From positions 1 through 55,972 of the forward strand of contig JAJPIA010000009.1 in the NCBI GenBank assembly GCA_021324975.1: a stretch of 55,972 nt of DNA. The letters run 5' to 3'. Origin of the DNA: Bacillota bacterium. GTDB taxonomy: Bacteria; Sysuimicrobiota; Sysuimicrobiia; Sysuimicrobiales; Segetimicrobiaceae. Under the pieces are notes generated by a model. The model saw nothing but the letters and a program-made list of their open reading frames with translations, searched no databases and was not told the origin of the DNA. A program made the translations under genes and the position numbers. Positions 36,101-44,337 of this stretch are shown piece by piece (the stretch's first letter is position 1; each line of letters begins with the position of its first letter).

Positions 36101-36463
36101 GCCGCGAAGCTTCATCGGTTACCGGCGACGATCGTGCTGCTCAACAACGACGGCGGCGGGATCTTTTCGTTTCTCCCGCAGGCCGCCTACCCGGAGTATT
36201 TTGAAACGCTCTTCGGAACGCCGACGGGGCTCGATTTTCACTTGGCGGCTCGCCTGTACGGCCATGCCTTCGCAAGGGCCGACACGTGGCCGGCGTTTCG
36301 GGACGAAGTGCGCCACGCGCTCCACTCTCCCGGTGTGTCCATTGTCGAGATGCGCACCCGGCGTGATGGCAATGTGGCGCTCCATAAGGCCATGGGCAGG
36401 GTTGTCGAAGCGGCACTCCGGTCCGAAGTATCTGGGGCTTCGCTCCGGAGAGAGAGCTCCTGA
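33122..36463 (+). CDS. MenF-MenD fusion: isochorismate synthase and SEPHCHC synthase
   Basis: One uninterrupted frame of 1113 codons. Residues about 1-490 form a chorismate-utilising MenF enzyme (chorismate to isochorismate): Lys in LQKAVLALG (about 243), FLGATPERLV, LHPTPAVGG (about 392), YAGPIGWMDWEGEGDAAVAI, AGCGIVAESDPEQEF. A short linker leads to a complete MenD from about 507 (isochorismate plus 2-oxoglutarate to SEPHCHC, ThDP-dependent): CLCPGSRSTPLA, DERSAGFFALGMAK, GPVHLNVPLREPL, GNSMPVRDLDTF, LGDLSFYHDLNG, LNNDGGGIFSFLPQ. AGGAGA 9 nt upstream supports the ATG at 33122. The internal ATG at 34640 has no ribosome site. It is followed by menH with a TGATG overlap. Confidence 0.9.
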   Translation: MNRGTHPECERIDLRRSPGDQDAVLAPFHECAARACDRARALRRPVLAWTAVRVAGTLDPVTVFDRAARHTRHRILWLRPADRCGLVGLGAAWTCVAEGADRFARVEAGWRSILDGAVGHGSGGPIALYGFAFAQESAVWDGYPAGLLIVPRLTLHWSDGEIRLILSTVAETHGIEGAHRDATALLAVCAAALGTGVPDAQDACAHRSGRQALRVTAQFPSEADWKQSVRDTATAVSSGRLQKAVLALGMTLRGERLDPAIALRELRAAYPACTIFAFDRGTRCFLGATPERLVRVHRGEIEVAALAGSAPRGRTGNHDRALCEGLLRSPKNRLEHALVVDALRGALADIAAFAPPGAGPHVLSLRNTHHLYTPLRAALRERRSVLALIARLHPTPAVGGMPRDTALAWIRRHEGWDRGWYAGPIGWMDWEGEGDAAVAIRSALVSETEATLFAGCGIVAESDPEQEFRETRWKLQPLLSALSVACAPARQAGNGGWSARVGRSLTMSVPTPENATYACVGALLDELVRGGVAHVCLCPGSRSTPLALCAARQPGLRVWSLIDERSAGFFALGMAKASGRPAALVTTSGTAAANLLPAVIEAHYSRVPLVVLTADRPRELRDVAAPQTIDQVRLYGGYVKWFVDVAPPEATDAMLRYFRTLASRAAGTAWERPAGPVHLNVPLREPLVPTVTAEIPPKDDRAILAWDGRSDDHPYARISQARRSPAPDLVGRLAESLAQTPHGVIVAGPQLDRELPAALAGLAAATGYPILADPLSQLRCGPHDRRLVIDAYDALLRIDELARGLAPEVVLRFGGMPASKALARYMALHEAARQIVVDGEDGWTDPTHLASDIVHADARSLCEAVAARVIARADFPVDPGWAARWTRLALVAREALSHGVAEVGDAFEGKVFAELCALLPDGATLYVGNSMPVRDLDTFFPGTPRSIRILGNRGASGIDGLVSSALGAAAVADGPVVLVLGDLSFYHDLNGLLAAKLHRLPATIVLLNNDGGGIFSFLPQAAYPEYFETLFGTPTGLDFHLAARLYGHAFARADTWPAFRDEVRHALHSPGVSIVEMRTRRDGNVALHKAMGRVVEAALRSEVSGASLRRESS

Positions 36464-37320
36464 TGGCGGCGATCTCCGTCAACGGCGTTACGCTCAACGT
36501 CGAGGCGTCGGGCCACGGTCCCGCTCTCGTCCTCCTGCACGGCTTCACCGGGAGCACGGAGAGCTGGCGTCCGCATCTCTCGTCGTTTTCGTCTCGGCAC
36601 TCTGTGATCGGGCTCGATGCGCTGGGACACGGCTCGTCCGACGCCCCGGCGGATCCGGAGCGCTACCGAATGCACCATGCCGCTCGCGACATCGTCGGCG
36701 TGCTCGACCGCCTGCGGGTCGCCCGCGCGGCGGTCCTCGGCTATTCGATGGGCGCGCGCGTCGCGCTCTTCCTTGCTACGGTGGCGCCGGACCGGGTCGC
36801 CGCCCTGGTCCTGGAGTCCGGCTCGCCCGGGATCCTGCGGGACGCCGACCGTCTGACGAGGCGGGCTCAAGACCTCGCGCTTGCGGCCGCGATCGAGCGG
36901 GACGGCGTGGAAACCTTTGTTGACCGATGGGAACGGCTGCCCCTCTTCGCCACCCAGCAGCGGCTGCCGGCGCCCGTGCGCGCCGATCTGCGAGCGCAGC
37001 GGCTGCGGAACCGGGCCGCGGGACTGGCCAACAGCCTCCGAGGGATGGGGCAGGGCGCGCAACCGCCGCTGGTCGATCGACTGCCGGATCTCTCCATGCC
37101 CGTGCTGGTGTTGACGGGCGCATTGGACGCGGCGTACACGGCGTTGGGACGCGACATGGCCGCGGCAATGCCTGACGGCGGGCTCGTCATCGTGCCCGAC
37201 GCCGGGCACACGGTGCACCTGGAGCAGCCCGGCGCGTTCCAACGTGCCGTCCTGGAGTTTCTTGCGCATGTTCAGGATGCGGGTCCGTCCAGAAACTGGT
37301 CCACCAGTGAGGTGAGGTAG
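36463..37320 (+). CDS. menH: SHCHC synthase, alpha/beta hydrolase
   Basis: 285 aa alpha/beta-hydrolase that eliminates pyruvate from SEPHCHC. It shows the oxyanion region [24 protein letters not shown], nucleophile elbow [14 protein letters not shown], acid Asp in [13 protein letters not shown], and His in [13 protein letters not shown]. The start ATG overlaps the menFD stop by one base. Position in the men operon makes MenH much more likely than a generic hydrolase. Confidence 0.9.
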   Translation: MAAISVNGVTLNVEASGHGPALVLLHGFTGSTESWRPHLSSFSSRHSVIGLDALGHGSSDAPADPERYRMHHAARDIVGVLDRLRVARAAVLGYSMGARVALFLATVAPDRVAALVLESGSPGILRDADRLTRRAQDLALAAAIERDGVETFVDRWERLPLFATQQRLPAPVRADLRAQRLRNRAAGLANSLRGMGQGAQPPLVDRLPDLSMPVLVLTGALDAAYTALGRDMAAAMPDGGLVIVPDAGHTVHLEQPGAFQRAVLEFLAHVQDAGPSRNWSTSEVR

Positions 37321-37322
37321 CG

Positions 37323-38141
37323 GTGTCGGTAGAGTGGTGCAGCGTCCGCCGGTACACGGATATCCTCTATGAGCGTGCCGGAGGCATAGCCAAGATCACG
37401 ATCAATCGCCCTGAGGTGCGCAACGCGTTCCGGCCCGAGACGGTCGCGGAGATGATGGGCGCGTTCACCGATGCGCGGGACGACGCCACGATCGGTGTGA
37501 TCCTCCTGACCGGGGCGGGCACGGACGCATTTTGCTCGGGGGGCGATCAGCGGGTGCGGGGTGACGCGGGCTACGTGGGCGCAGATGGCGTGCCGCGGCT
37601 TAACGTGCTCGATCTGCAGCGCTTGATTCGGCTGGTCCCGAAGCCGGTGATCGCCGTGGTCGCGGGGTACGCGATCGGAGGCGGCCACGTCCTCCATCTC
37701 GTCTGCGACCTCACGATTGCGGCCGAGAACGCGGTCTTCGGTCAAACCGGGCCGAAAGTAGGCAGCTTCGACGGCGGGTACGGGGCATGCTACCTTGCGC
37801 GCGTCGTCGGCCACAAGAAGGCGCGTGAAATCTGGTATCTCTGCCGCCAGTACTCCGCGCGGGACGCGCTGGCCATGGGCTTGGTGAACGCAGTCGTGCC
37901 GCTGGAACGGCTCGAAGCCGAGGCGGTGGCGTGGGCCAAGGAGATTTTGGAGAAGAGCCCGATGGCGCTGCGCGTGCTGAAGGCGGCGTTCAACGCGGAC
38001 ACCGACGGCCTCGCGGGCCTCCAGCAACTGGCCGGCGACGCCACGCTCCTGTATTATCTGTCGGACGAAGCGCAGGAGGGCCGCAACGCCTATCTCGAGA
38101 AGCGCCGCCCAGACTTCTCCACGTTTCCGCGGTTTCCGTAG
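37323..38141 (+). CDS. menB: 1,4-dihydroxy-2-naphthoyl-CoA synthase
   Basis: Crotonase-fold enzyme of 272 aa that closes the second ring (OSB-CoA to DHNA-CoA). It shows [65 protein letters not shown], and the [16 protein letters not shown] block, all diagnostic of MenB. The C-terminal [19 protein letters not shown] ending is also typical. The GTG start follows menH by 2 bp, with GAGGT upstream. Confidence 0.95.
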   Translation: MSVEWCSVRRYTDILYERAGGIAKITINRPEVRNAFRPETVAEMMGAFTDARDDATIGVILLTGAGTDAFCSGGDQRVRGDAGYVGADGVPRLNVLDLQRLIRLVPKPVIAVVAGYAIGGGHVLHLVCDLTIAAENAVFGQTGPKVGSFDGGYGACYLARVVGHKKAREIWYLCRQYSARDALAMGLVNAVVPLERLEAEAVAWAKEILEKSPMALRVLKAAFNADTDGLAGLQQLAGDATLLYYLSDEAQEGRNAYLEKRRPDFSTFPRFP

Positions 38142-38153
38142 GGCGGCGGTGGA

Positions 38154-39797
38154 ATGACGGAGACGCGACCCATGTCGGACCGCCCTACGGCCGGTCCTCC
38201 GCCGAAGAGTCGCCGGGATCGGTGCGTACCAGATTGGCTCGCCGCGCAGGCGCGCGCCATGCCAGGCGCGCCCGCGCTCATCGCAGGGTCCGTGCAGTGG
38301 ACCTTCGAGCAGCTCGACCGGCGCGCCGACCGCACGGCGCGGCAACTCGCGTCCTTGGGGGTCGACCGGGGGACGCGCGTGGCGCTTCTGTCGTGGGGCG
38401 GCCCTTGGTTTGTCGTGACCGTGCACGCGCTCACGCGGCTCGGCGCGGTGACGATTCCGCTGAACCCCCGGTTGGCAGACGCCGAACTCGCGTGGCAGCT
38501 TGCCGACGCCGGCGCCGCCGTACTGCTCCTCGACGGCGCGCTGGCACCCCGCTCCGCACAGGCGGTTCTCAACCGACCCGGCGTACGGGTGGCGGTCGGC
38601 GACTCCGCTGAGCCCGCGGGGGGGGGCAGCGCGGTCCCCGTCCTTTCTTCTGTGCGCGACGCCGACGTATCTCTCCGCCGCGAGATCGACCTGGAGGACG
38701 TACAGGGCGTCATCTATACTTCCGCCACCTCCGGGCGCCCCAAGGGGGTGCTCCTGACGTACGGCAACTACTGGTGGAGCGCCATCGGGTCGATGCTCCG
38801 CCTCGGCCATCGCCGCGACGACCGGTGGCTCGCCCCGCTGCCGCTGTGGCACGTGGGCGGCCTTGCGCTCGTCTGGAGGACCGTGATCTATGGCATTCCG
38901 CTCGTTCTGCATGACGCGTTCGACGCCGACGCGGTGAACGGTGAGATCGACGCCGGGAACGTCAGCTTAGTCTCGATGGTGAGCGCCATGCTTGAACGGG
39001 TTCTCGCCGCGCGCGGCAACCGTCCGTTTCCGCCGTCGCTGCGATGTGTGTTGCTCGGCGGCGGTCCGGCACCGCGGGGGCTGCTCGAGACCTGTGCCCG
39101 GTCCGGCGTGCCGGTCGCGCCGACGTACGGGCTCACCGAGACGGCATCGCAGGTCGCCACGCTCGGGCCGGACGAGGTAACGGGAACGCCCGGCGCCGTG
39201 GGGCCGCCGCTCCTGCCGACGCGCCTCCGCATCGACATTGACGGCCGGTGGGCGGCGCCAGGGGAGATGGGGGAAATCGTTGTTGCGGGTCCAACGGTGA
39301 TGCGCGGGTATCTGGGGCGCGACGACGAGACGGCCCGGGCGTTGCGCGACGGCTGGCTGCGTACCGGCGATCTTGGATATCTCGATGATCGCGGTTACCT
39401 CTACGTGCTCGATCGGCGGGACGATCTCATCATCACGGGCGGCGAAAACGTGTACCCTGCCGAGGTCGAGGCGGCGCTCTGCGCCCATCCCGGCGTGGCG
39501 GATGCCGGCGTGGTCGGACTCCCCGACCCGCGATGGGGTCAGGCGGTCGCGGCCATCGTCGTGCAACGGCCATCCATCTCCCTCCGGGCCGACGACGTCC
39601 GGGCGTTCTTGGAACCCCGGCTCGCTCGGTACAAGCAGCCCCGGTATGTGTGGTTCGTCGACGCGGTGCCGCGGTCCGCCGGAGGGAAACTGCTGCGGCG
39701 GGAAATTCGCACGTGGGCGGAGGCCCAGCGGCCACGAGATACAGGCGATTTGGGGGGCGCAGCGGGCGCCCCCCAGGATTCAGATCGTTGCGTTTAG
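38154..39797 (+). CDS. menE: o-Succinylbenzoate-CoA ligase
   Basis: ANL-superfamily acyl-CoA synthetase, 547 aa, activating o-succinylbenzoate to its CoA ester. It shows the P-loop YTSATSGRPKGVLL, LPLWHVGGLALVW, PTYGLTETASQV, WLRTGDLGYLDDRG, DLIITGGENVYPAEVE, and the catalytic Lys in SAGGKLLRR. The family assignment comes partly from its place at the end of the men operon. Start at 38154; the ATG at 38172 has better ribosome spacing. Its last 18 bp overlap the convergent gene ending at 39780. Confidence 0.9.
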   Translation: MTETRPMSDRPTAGPPPKSRRDRCVPDWLAAQARAMPGAPALIAGSVQWTFEQLDRRADRTARQLASLGVDRGTRVALLSWGGPWFVVTVHALTRLGAVTIPLNPRLADAELAWQLADAGAAVLLLDGALAPRSAQAVLNRPGVRVAVGDSAEPAGGGSAVPVLSSVRDADVSLRREIDLEDVQGVIYTSATSGRPKGVLLTYGNYWWSAIGSMLRLGHRRDDRWLAPLPLWHVGGLALVWRTVIYGIPLVLHDAFDADAVNGEIDAGNVSLVSMVSAMLERVLAARGNRPFPPSLRCVLLGGGPAPRGLLETCARSGVPVAPTYGLTETASQVATLGPDEVTGTPGAVGPPLLPTRLRIDIDGRWAAPGEMGEIVVAGPTVMRGYLGRDDETARALRDGWLRTGDLGYLDDRGYLYVLDRRDDLIITGGENVYPAEVEAALCAHPGVADAGVVGLPDPRWGQAVAAIVVQRPSISLRADDVRAFLEPRLARYKQPRYVWFVDAVPRSAGGKLLRREIRTWAEAQRPRDTGDLGGAAGAPQDSDRCV

Positions 39798-40529
39798 TTG
39801 CGTTCGTTCTCGCCAGGCGCGATAGCATGCCACCGTCGCTCCGGTCGCACTGTGTATCAACTCGGAGACAATGAGGGGGCGATTCTGCCCGGCACCGGCC
39901 GGAGCGGAATCAGGCGCCCTCGGCACCACGGTCGGCTCAAGCTGGGTCAGCAGCCATGGCACCACCGGCGCCAATACGTTGTGAAGTACGATCTGCGTGA
40001 GACTGCCCGGCATCATTCCGACCGACGAGCCGGAGTACGTCCGCTCCGCGAGGAGCCGCCTTTCTCCCGGATCGAATATCTGGACGAGCACGGATGCCTG
40101 TGCGAACGGCATCCCGTCTCCGTCCGGGGTCGTGGTCTCGCCGCCCACGCTCCACGTCGTAATCCAGCCCACGATAAGCCGATCCGCTCCCAGGATGCCC
40201 CCGAGTTGAACGAGGCGGTCAAATGAGAGCGCGTCCTCCTCACGCCATCCCATCGTGCCTTCGGCCTTTAGGACCGTGGCTCGGGGAACCACCGTCATGC
40301 CGTGGCCTCGGCGGGCGAGCATCGCGGACAAATCGTCTGCGGCGGTGCGCTCCGGAATCACACCGTCTATCACCGCCAACGGCGTTGGCGCGTAGAAGTC
40401 GACCACGCCCACGACGCGTTCAGTCGTCGCGGCGGTTCCCACATGGAGCAGGGTCACCACGATCGCGAGCAGGACCGCACACGCTCGCTCGCGGGAGCTT
40501 CCGGCGCGTCTGTGCCACGAGTATCTCAT
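39780..40529 (-). CDS. Exported CsgG/TolB-N-like protein (paralogue 2)
   Basis: 249 aa; signal peptide CAVLLAIVVTLLHVGTAAT. The body is VGVVDFYAPTPLAVIDGVIP, ERTAADDLSAMLARRG, VVPRATVLKAEGTMGWREED, GADRLIVGWITTW, and VPWLLTQLEP, matching the product of 19272-19913 block for block. The C-terminal approximately 45 residues, with a lone Cys, are not shared. The fold assignment is by pattern only. It stands alone between convergent menE and the porin terminator. Confidence 0.75.
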   Translation of the reverse strand: MRYSWHRRAGSSRERACAVLLAIVVTLLHVGTAATTERVVGVVDFYAPTPLAVIDGVIPERTAADDLSAMLARRGHGMTVVPRATVLKAEGTMGWREEDALSFDRLVQLGGILGADRLIVGWITTWSVGGETTTPDGDGMPFAQASVLVQIFDPGERRLLAERTYSGSSVGMMPGSLTQIVLHNVLAPVVPWLLTQLEPTVVPRAPDSAPAGAGQNRPLIVSELIHSATGATVACYRAWRERTQLNATI

Positions 40530-40595
40530 GCCAAACGTTTTTCGAGGGTCAGCCTGGGATTTGTCACGGAAGATCGGCCTAATGTGAAGATACGA

Positions 40596-40621
40596 CGACC
40601 CTCCGGGTATCCGGAGGGTCG
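40596..40621 (-). terminator. Terminator hairpin after the SLH porin gene
   Basis: An 11-bp perfect stem with a 4-nt loop (arms 40596-40606 and 40611-40621) lies 25 bp past the porin stop and is followed on the minus strand by a moderately T-rich tcgtatcttcacatt. Confidence 0.65.
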
Positions 40622-40646
40622 CCGCGTACGCTAGCCGAGCGCGGTG

Positions 40647-42620
40647 CTAGAAGCTGTAGTCGATCTGCGCCCGGTACAGCAGGAACTGTTCCGTGCTCGC
40701 GATCTGGGCCTCGCGAACCTTGAACGTGATGTTGGCATTCTGTACGAAGTTGTACACAATGCCGACCTCATACGTGGACAGGTTTTGCCCGGTGAAGGCA
40801 AAGTTGCCGAACGCGCCGTTCCCGTAGATCGTCCAGTGGTCGATCGGCGAGATGCTCAGTCCGACGGTCCAGGCATTGCCGTTGCCCGGGTACAGGAAGT
40901 CGTTCTCCTGAATGTCGATCTCGGCTGCGCCGTACGGCGGGTAGAAGTTCTGGCCGTAGTTCTCGTAGCCGGCGTCCATCGTGAAGTTGTGGCCGATCCC
41001 CGTGATGGACCCGAGGTCGAGGTGAACGTTGACCTTCCAGCCGTTATCGCTGGTCCCGAAGACAGAGTCGTTCCACGAGCCATACTCGCCGTCGAACGTG
41101 ATGCCCGGAATGATGTTCCAGTCGAGGTACCCGCTCCAGCCGTTGCCGGATGCAGGACACGCGATACCCGGACCCGCGCCCGCGGTCGACGTGACCGAGA
41201 CGCAGTGGAAGCCGCCACTGGTCAGCGAGGCTGTGCCGAGACCAGGGTTGATGGAGCCGCCGCCCGGACCGTACACGTGCCACTGCGCCGCGTTGCCAAA
41301 CCCACCGGGCCCGGCCGCGTTGTTCGCCGGGGTGATGGTGTTTGCGACGTAGTCGCCGCCGATGCGGAGCCCGGGCAGGATTCGGATGTTGACGTTCCCG
41401 CCGTAGGCGTCCTCGCCGAAGATGAAGTTGCCGCTGGACAGCGACGGGATCGACGCGTTGAACGGGCTGCCGTTGTTACCCTGGATCCGGATGATCGCGA
41501 GCTCGAACTGCAGGTCCGCCGCGGCCGGGATGTGGCCCTGCACCCGGAGACCGTCCGCGACGTTGAACCCGCTGTCAGCAGTCGAGTCTTCCCAGGTGTC
41601 CCCGTTGTCGTTCATGACGAGGCCGAAGGGACCCCACTGGATCGGGTAGCACCCGCCGCCGCACGGCGTATCGTTGCCGAACCGGCCGAGCATGATCTCG
41701 AGCGGCAGGCCCCACGCGTTCCGCCAGTCGAGGAACGCGCTATCGATCGTGCCGAACGCGCCGTTGCCAAAGGCCGAGCCGCCCACGCCGGCGCCGAAGA
41801 CGCCGTTGGACGACGACGTGCCGATCTGCCCGCTGTTGAAGATCTGGTAGCCACCGGCGCTGAGAAGCCCGATGACGTAGTGGATGTCGGGCGTGACGGA
41901 GCCGTCAAACCCGAGCTTGAACTCGTACCGCGGCCGGTTGAACGTTCCCGCCGAGCCCGCGTTGATCTGGCTCGACCGCGGGTTGCCGTTGATGCCGAAC
42001 GCGCTGCTCGTCCCGTTCTGGAGGAACTGCGCCGTTCCGGCGCCGAGCCCGCCGACCGTCGCGCCATTTGCCACGGTCCCGAGGTTCTGCGGGCCGCTCT
42101 TACCGTCGGTGATCGTCTGGGCCGTGCCGGTCGTATTGGTGCCGGTCGCCGTGCCGTAGGTGGTGCGCGCGATGTCCCAGCGGAACCGGAGGCCGCCCGT
42201 CACCCGGACGTTGTCCAGCCGCGCCTTGATCGCGTTGAGCTCTTCCTCGATTGCGGTCACGCGCACACCCAACGCCGCCAACTCGGCCCGGAACTCGTTG
42301 ATCAGCCGGTTGATGGCGTCGAGATCTGCTTTGGTCACTTCCGGCGGCGTCGGAGCGGGAATCTGAATGCTCTCGATCCGCGCCAACAGCCGCGCCACCA
42401 CCATTGCCATTTCATACCGCGTCATGGCCCGGTCGCCCTTGAAGGTGCCGTCGGGATAACCTTCGATCAGGCCCTTCGCCGCCAGCTCAGCGATCGCGTC
42501 GTAGGCCCAGTGGTTCGTGGGCACGTCCGCGAACGGCTGCGCGAAGGCGGGAGCTACCACGGCAAACACGAGCGCGGCTGCAGCAATAACCGCAACATGC
42601 CTCATGTTGCCCAATGTCAT
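40647..42620 (-). CDS. SLH-domain outer-membrane porin
   Basis: 657 aa; a signal peptide (MRHVAVIAAAALVFAVVAPA plus FA) precedes one SLH domain (PFADVPTNHWAYDAIAELAA, GYPDGTFKGDRAMTRYEMA) that binds the peptidoglycan-linked polymer. A coiled coil follows (about residues 75-125, LINEFRAELAALGVRVTAIE), then a long Gly/Asn/aromatic-rich beta-barrel ending FLLYRAQIDYSF, whose terminal Phe is the BAM recognition signal. This layout is the SLH-OprB-like porin of Cyanobacteria and Deinococcus-type diderms. The ATG at 42620 has AAGGGGG abutting it; the ATG at 42605 (MRHV) has wider spacing, and both are possible. Confidence 0.88.
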   Translation of the reverse strand: MTLGNMRHVAVIAAAALVFAVVAPAFAQPFADVPTNHWAYDAIAELAAKGLIEGYPDGTFKGDRAMTRYEMAMVVARLLARIESIQIPAPTPPEVTKADLDAINRLINEFRAELAALGVRVTAIEEELNAIKARLDNVRVTGGLRFRWDIARTTYGTATGTNTTGTAQTITDGKSGPQNLGTVANGATVGGLGAGTAQFLQNGTSSAFGINGNPRSSQINAGSAGTFNRPRYEFKLGFDGSVTPDIHYVIGLLSAGGYQIFNSGQIGTSSSNGVFGAGVGGSAFGNGAFGTIDSAFLDWRNAWGLPLEIMLGRFGNDTPCGGGCYPIQWGPFGLVMNDNGDTWEDSTADSGFNVADGLRVQGHIPAAADLQFELAIIRIQGNNGSPFNASIPSLSSGNFIFGEDAYGGNVNIRILPGLRIGGDYVANTITPANNAAGPGGFGNAAQWHVYGPGGGSINPGLGTASLTSGGFHCVSVTSTAGAGPGIACPASGNGWSGYLDWNIIPGITFDGEYGSWNDSVFGTSDNGWKVNVHLDLGSITGIGHNFTMDAGYENYGQNFYPPYGAAEIDIQENDFLYPGNGNAWTVGLSISPIDHWTIYGNGAFGNFAFTGQNLSTYEVGIVYNFVQNANITFKVREAQIASTEQFLLYRAQIDYSF

Positions 42621-43024
42621 TCCCCCTTGCGTGCTGTGATGTCCGGGGCGGGCAGGGGCTTGGTCGGCTCGAGTCTCCGTGTTTTCTCGCACCTCACGAG
42701 CGTCCCCGCACGCACCCGTGCCGCACCCGTCCCGGGATCTCACCCTGTCGTGCCGCCCCCTCCTTCCGGGTGAGCGTCCCGCCCGCAGCATTTCGCCGCT
42801 GGAGCGAGTGAGAGCCGGTTCGAATCAATCGAATGACACGAGACACTTCATGCTATTCGGCGCAGTATTCGATTGTCAATCAGACCACAATCTTTCCGGA
42901 TTCTTGCTACGACGGGAACGGATGATTTCCTCCCTAGCGCCAGACAAATCGGGCCCAAACATGACGCTCGTATGTTCGTATCTCGATCGGTTTTCGGCAG
43001 TTTCTCTATCAACAAGCCGCAAGT
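42621..43024. other. 404-bp leader/promoter region before the porin gene
   Basis: The right-hand half (42830-43020) is visibly richer in A/T than flanking genes. It contains the promoter listed at 42850-42879 and no ORF with coding features. If that promoter is used, the porin mRNA has a leader of about 220 nt. Confidence 0.5.
42850..42879 (-). promoter_or_regulatory. Probable porin promoter
   Basis: On the minus strand TTGACA (42874-42879) and TAGCAT (42850-42855) are 18 bp apart. The -35 is perfect and the -10 matches four of six bases. Confidence 0.45.
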
Positions 43025-43420
43025 TCACGTCCCGCCGTGCTCCGCGAGGTAGGCTTCCGCGAGCAAGACCGCCGCGTAGTCGTCGTACGCAACCGGTGGC
43101 ACCTGCAACGACCTCGGCAGGAGCCGCCGCCAGCCGCGGGGACGGTGCTCATCGAAATAGCGTGCCCTCGCTCGAAGGGTGGTGCCGCGCTCGTCGACGA
43201 CGACCACGGGGACCCGGACCCCTTCAATCTGCCTGAGGGCCGCCACGGAGCCCGTGCGATTCCCCACCACGACGACGTCCGCTCCAAATGCCGCGATCCA
43301 GTCACGAACGAGGGTCGGGAGCTCCGCCGCACGGATCACGCGATGCGCAAGCACCTCGCCGGGCGCGCAGACGGCGATGCCGGCCTTGTCGCGGCCCGGA
43401 TCGACGGCCAGCACCTTCAC
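43025..43420 (-). CDS. YqgF/RuvX-like RNase H-fold protein
   Basis: 131 aa with the YqgF-type order: VDPGRDKAGIAV (first Asp), VVVGNRTGS, VVVDERGTTLRARARYF (DE-x-x-TT motif), and YDDYAAVLLAEAYL (last Asp). YqgF proteins process pre-16S rRNA or resolve junctions. The close link to a DUF3084 gene is the arrangement known from Cyanobacteria, which also have a separate true YqgF, so this may be a side branch. It overlaps the DUF3084 gene by 4 bp and ends the envelope operon. Confidence 0.8.
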   Translation of the reverse strand: MKVLAVDPGRDKAGIAVCAPGEVLAHRVIRAAELPTLVRDWIAAFGADVVVVGNRTGSVAALRQIEGVRVPVVVVDERGTTLRARARYFDEHRPRGWRRLLPRSLQVPPVAYDDYAAVLLAEAYLAEHGGT

Positions 43421-44337
43421 CGAAACGTGAGCTGGACCGGGCCGACGGTAAAGGCGTCCACGAGCGCCACGGCCCGCACCGTCACCGTGGATCGGCTCGC
43501 CTGGACGCGGTCGAGCACCAGGAGAAAGATCGCGGGGTCGATCCGCACGTCGGGCGGCGACGACGTGAGCGCAAACGGCGGCGAGATGATGCCGCTCTGC
43601 CTGGCCAGCGAGGCACTGGTCGAGCCCAGGGCGAGCAGGCGCTGCTCGACCTGCTCTCGCGGGGCGCGCCCGTCGATGCGGGCCGTGGCGATGGTCGCGC
43701 CGGCCCGATAGACGCGCACGTTCGGGAACACGATCAGGGTGGCCCGGAGCGGCAGGCCCCGTACGGTGTTCTCGCTCGCGATCAGGCGGACGACCATGGG
43801 TTGCGCACGCTCCGCGATGTCCTGTGCCACGGAGTCCACGGTTACGCCGGAGGGCGAGATGCGCAGGAGCACGCCGTCCGGTCCGGGCGCGAGCCCGCGC
43901 TCGCGCGCGCCCTGCGCCGCGAGGTCCAGGAACGCCTGGAGCCGCTGGCGGATGTCGGGCAGCGGCGCCTGCCCGTCGATCACGGTGCGCAGCACTTCCT
44001 GGTCGTTCTGGTAGACAACGTCGCGGAACTGGAGGGCGCGAAGCTGCGCTTCCTGCTCGGCGATCTGGGCCGCGAGCGTGCGCGTCTCCTGCTGCAGGCT
44101 CCGCAGCTGGAACAACGCCTGCCGCGCGTCGTTGCTGAGAAGGAGCACGACCGCCAGGGTGACGACCGTAATGAGCATACCGGTCAGCACCGTGATGACC
44201 TGCGCGGTGTAACGAGGGCGCAGCCCCAGCAGCGTGAGCCGGCGCCGTCCGATGCCGCGTCCCACCAGGTTGCCGATGAAGGCGACCAGGCCGCTCACGA
44301 GGATCAGGGTCGGGATCAGGACGGCCGCGACGTTCAT
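43417..44337 (-). CDS. DUF3084 family membrane protein
   Basis: 306 aa. It has two N-terminal helices (VAAVLIPTLILVSGLVAFIG; VITVLTGMLITVVTLAVVLL) with GRRRLTLLGLRPRYTAQ between them, then a coiled coil (about 70-110, LQQETRTLAAQIAEQEAQLR) and a beta-rich extracytoplasmic domain. This is the DUF3084 layout described in Cyanobacteria and some other Terrabacteria. Function unknown; position after LPS and glycan genes suggests an envelope role. It overlaps the glycosyltransferase gene by 4 bp. Confidence 0.85.
   Translation of the reverse strand: MNVAAVLIPTLILVSGLVAFIGNLVGRGIGRRRLTLLGLRPRYTAQVITVLTGMLITVVTLAVVLLLSNDARQALFQLRSLQQETRTLAAQIAEQEAQLRALQFRDVVYQNDQEVLRTVIDGQAPLPDIRQRLQAFLDLAAQGARERGLAPGPDGVLLRISPSGVTVDSVAQDIAERAQPMVVRLIASENTVRGLPLRATLIVFPNVRVYRAGATIATARIDGRAPREQVEQRLLALGSTSASLARQSGIISPPFALTSSPPDVRIDPAIFLLVLDRVQASRSTVTVRAVALVDAFTVGPVQLTFR

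Noticed and set aside
42810-42835. T-loop-like ggttcgaatc suggesting a tRNA 3' end
   Set aside because: The flanking bases do not form a T-stem and no upstream tRNA structure is present.
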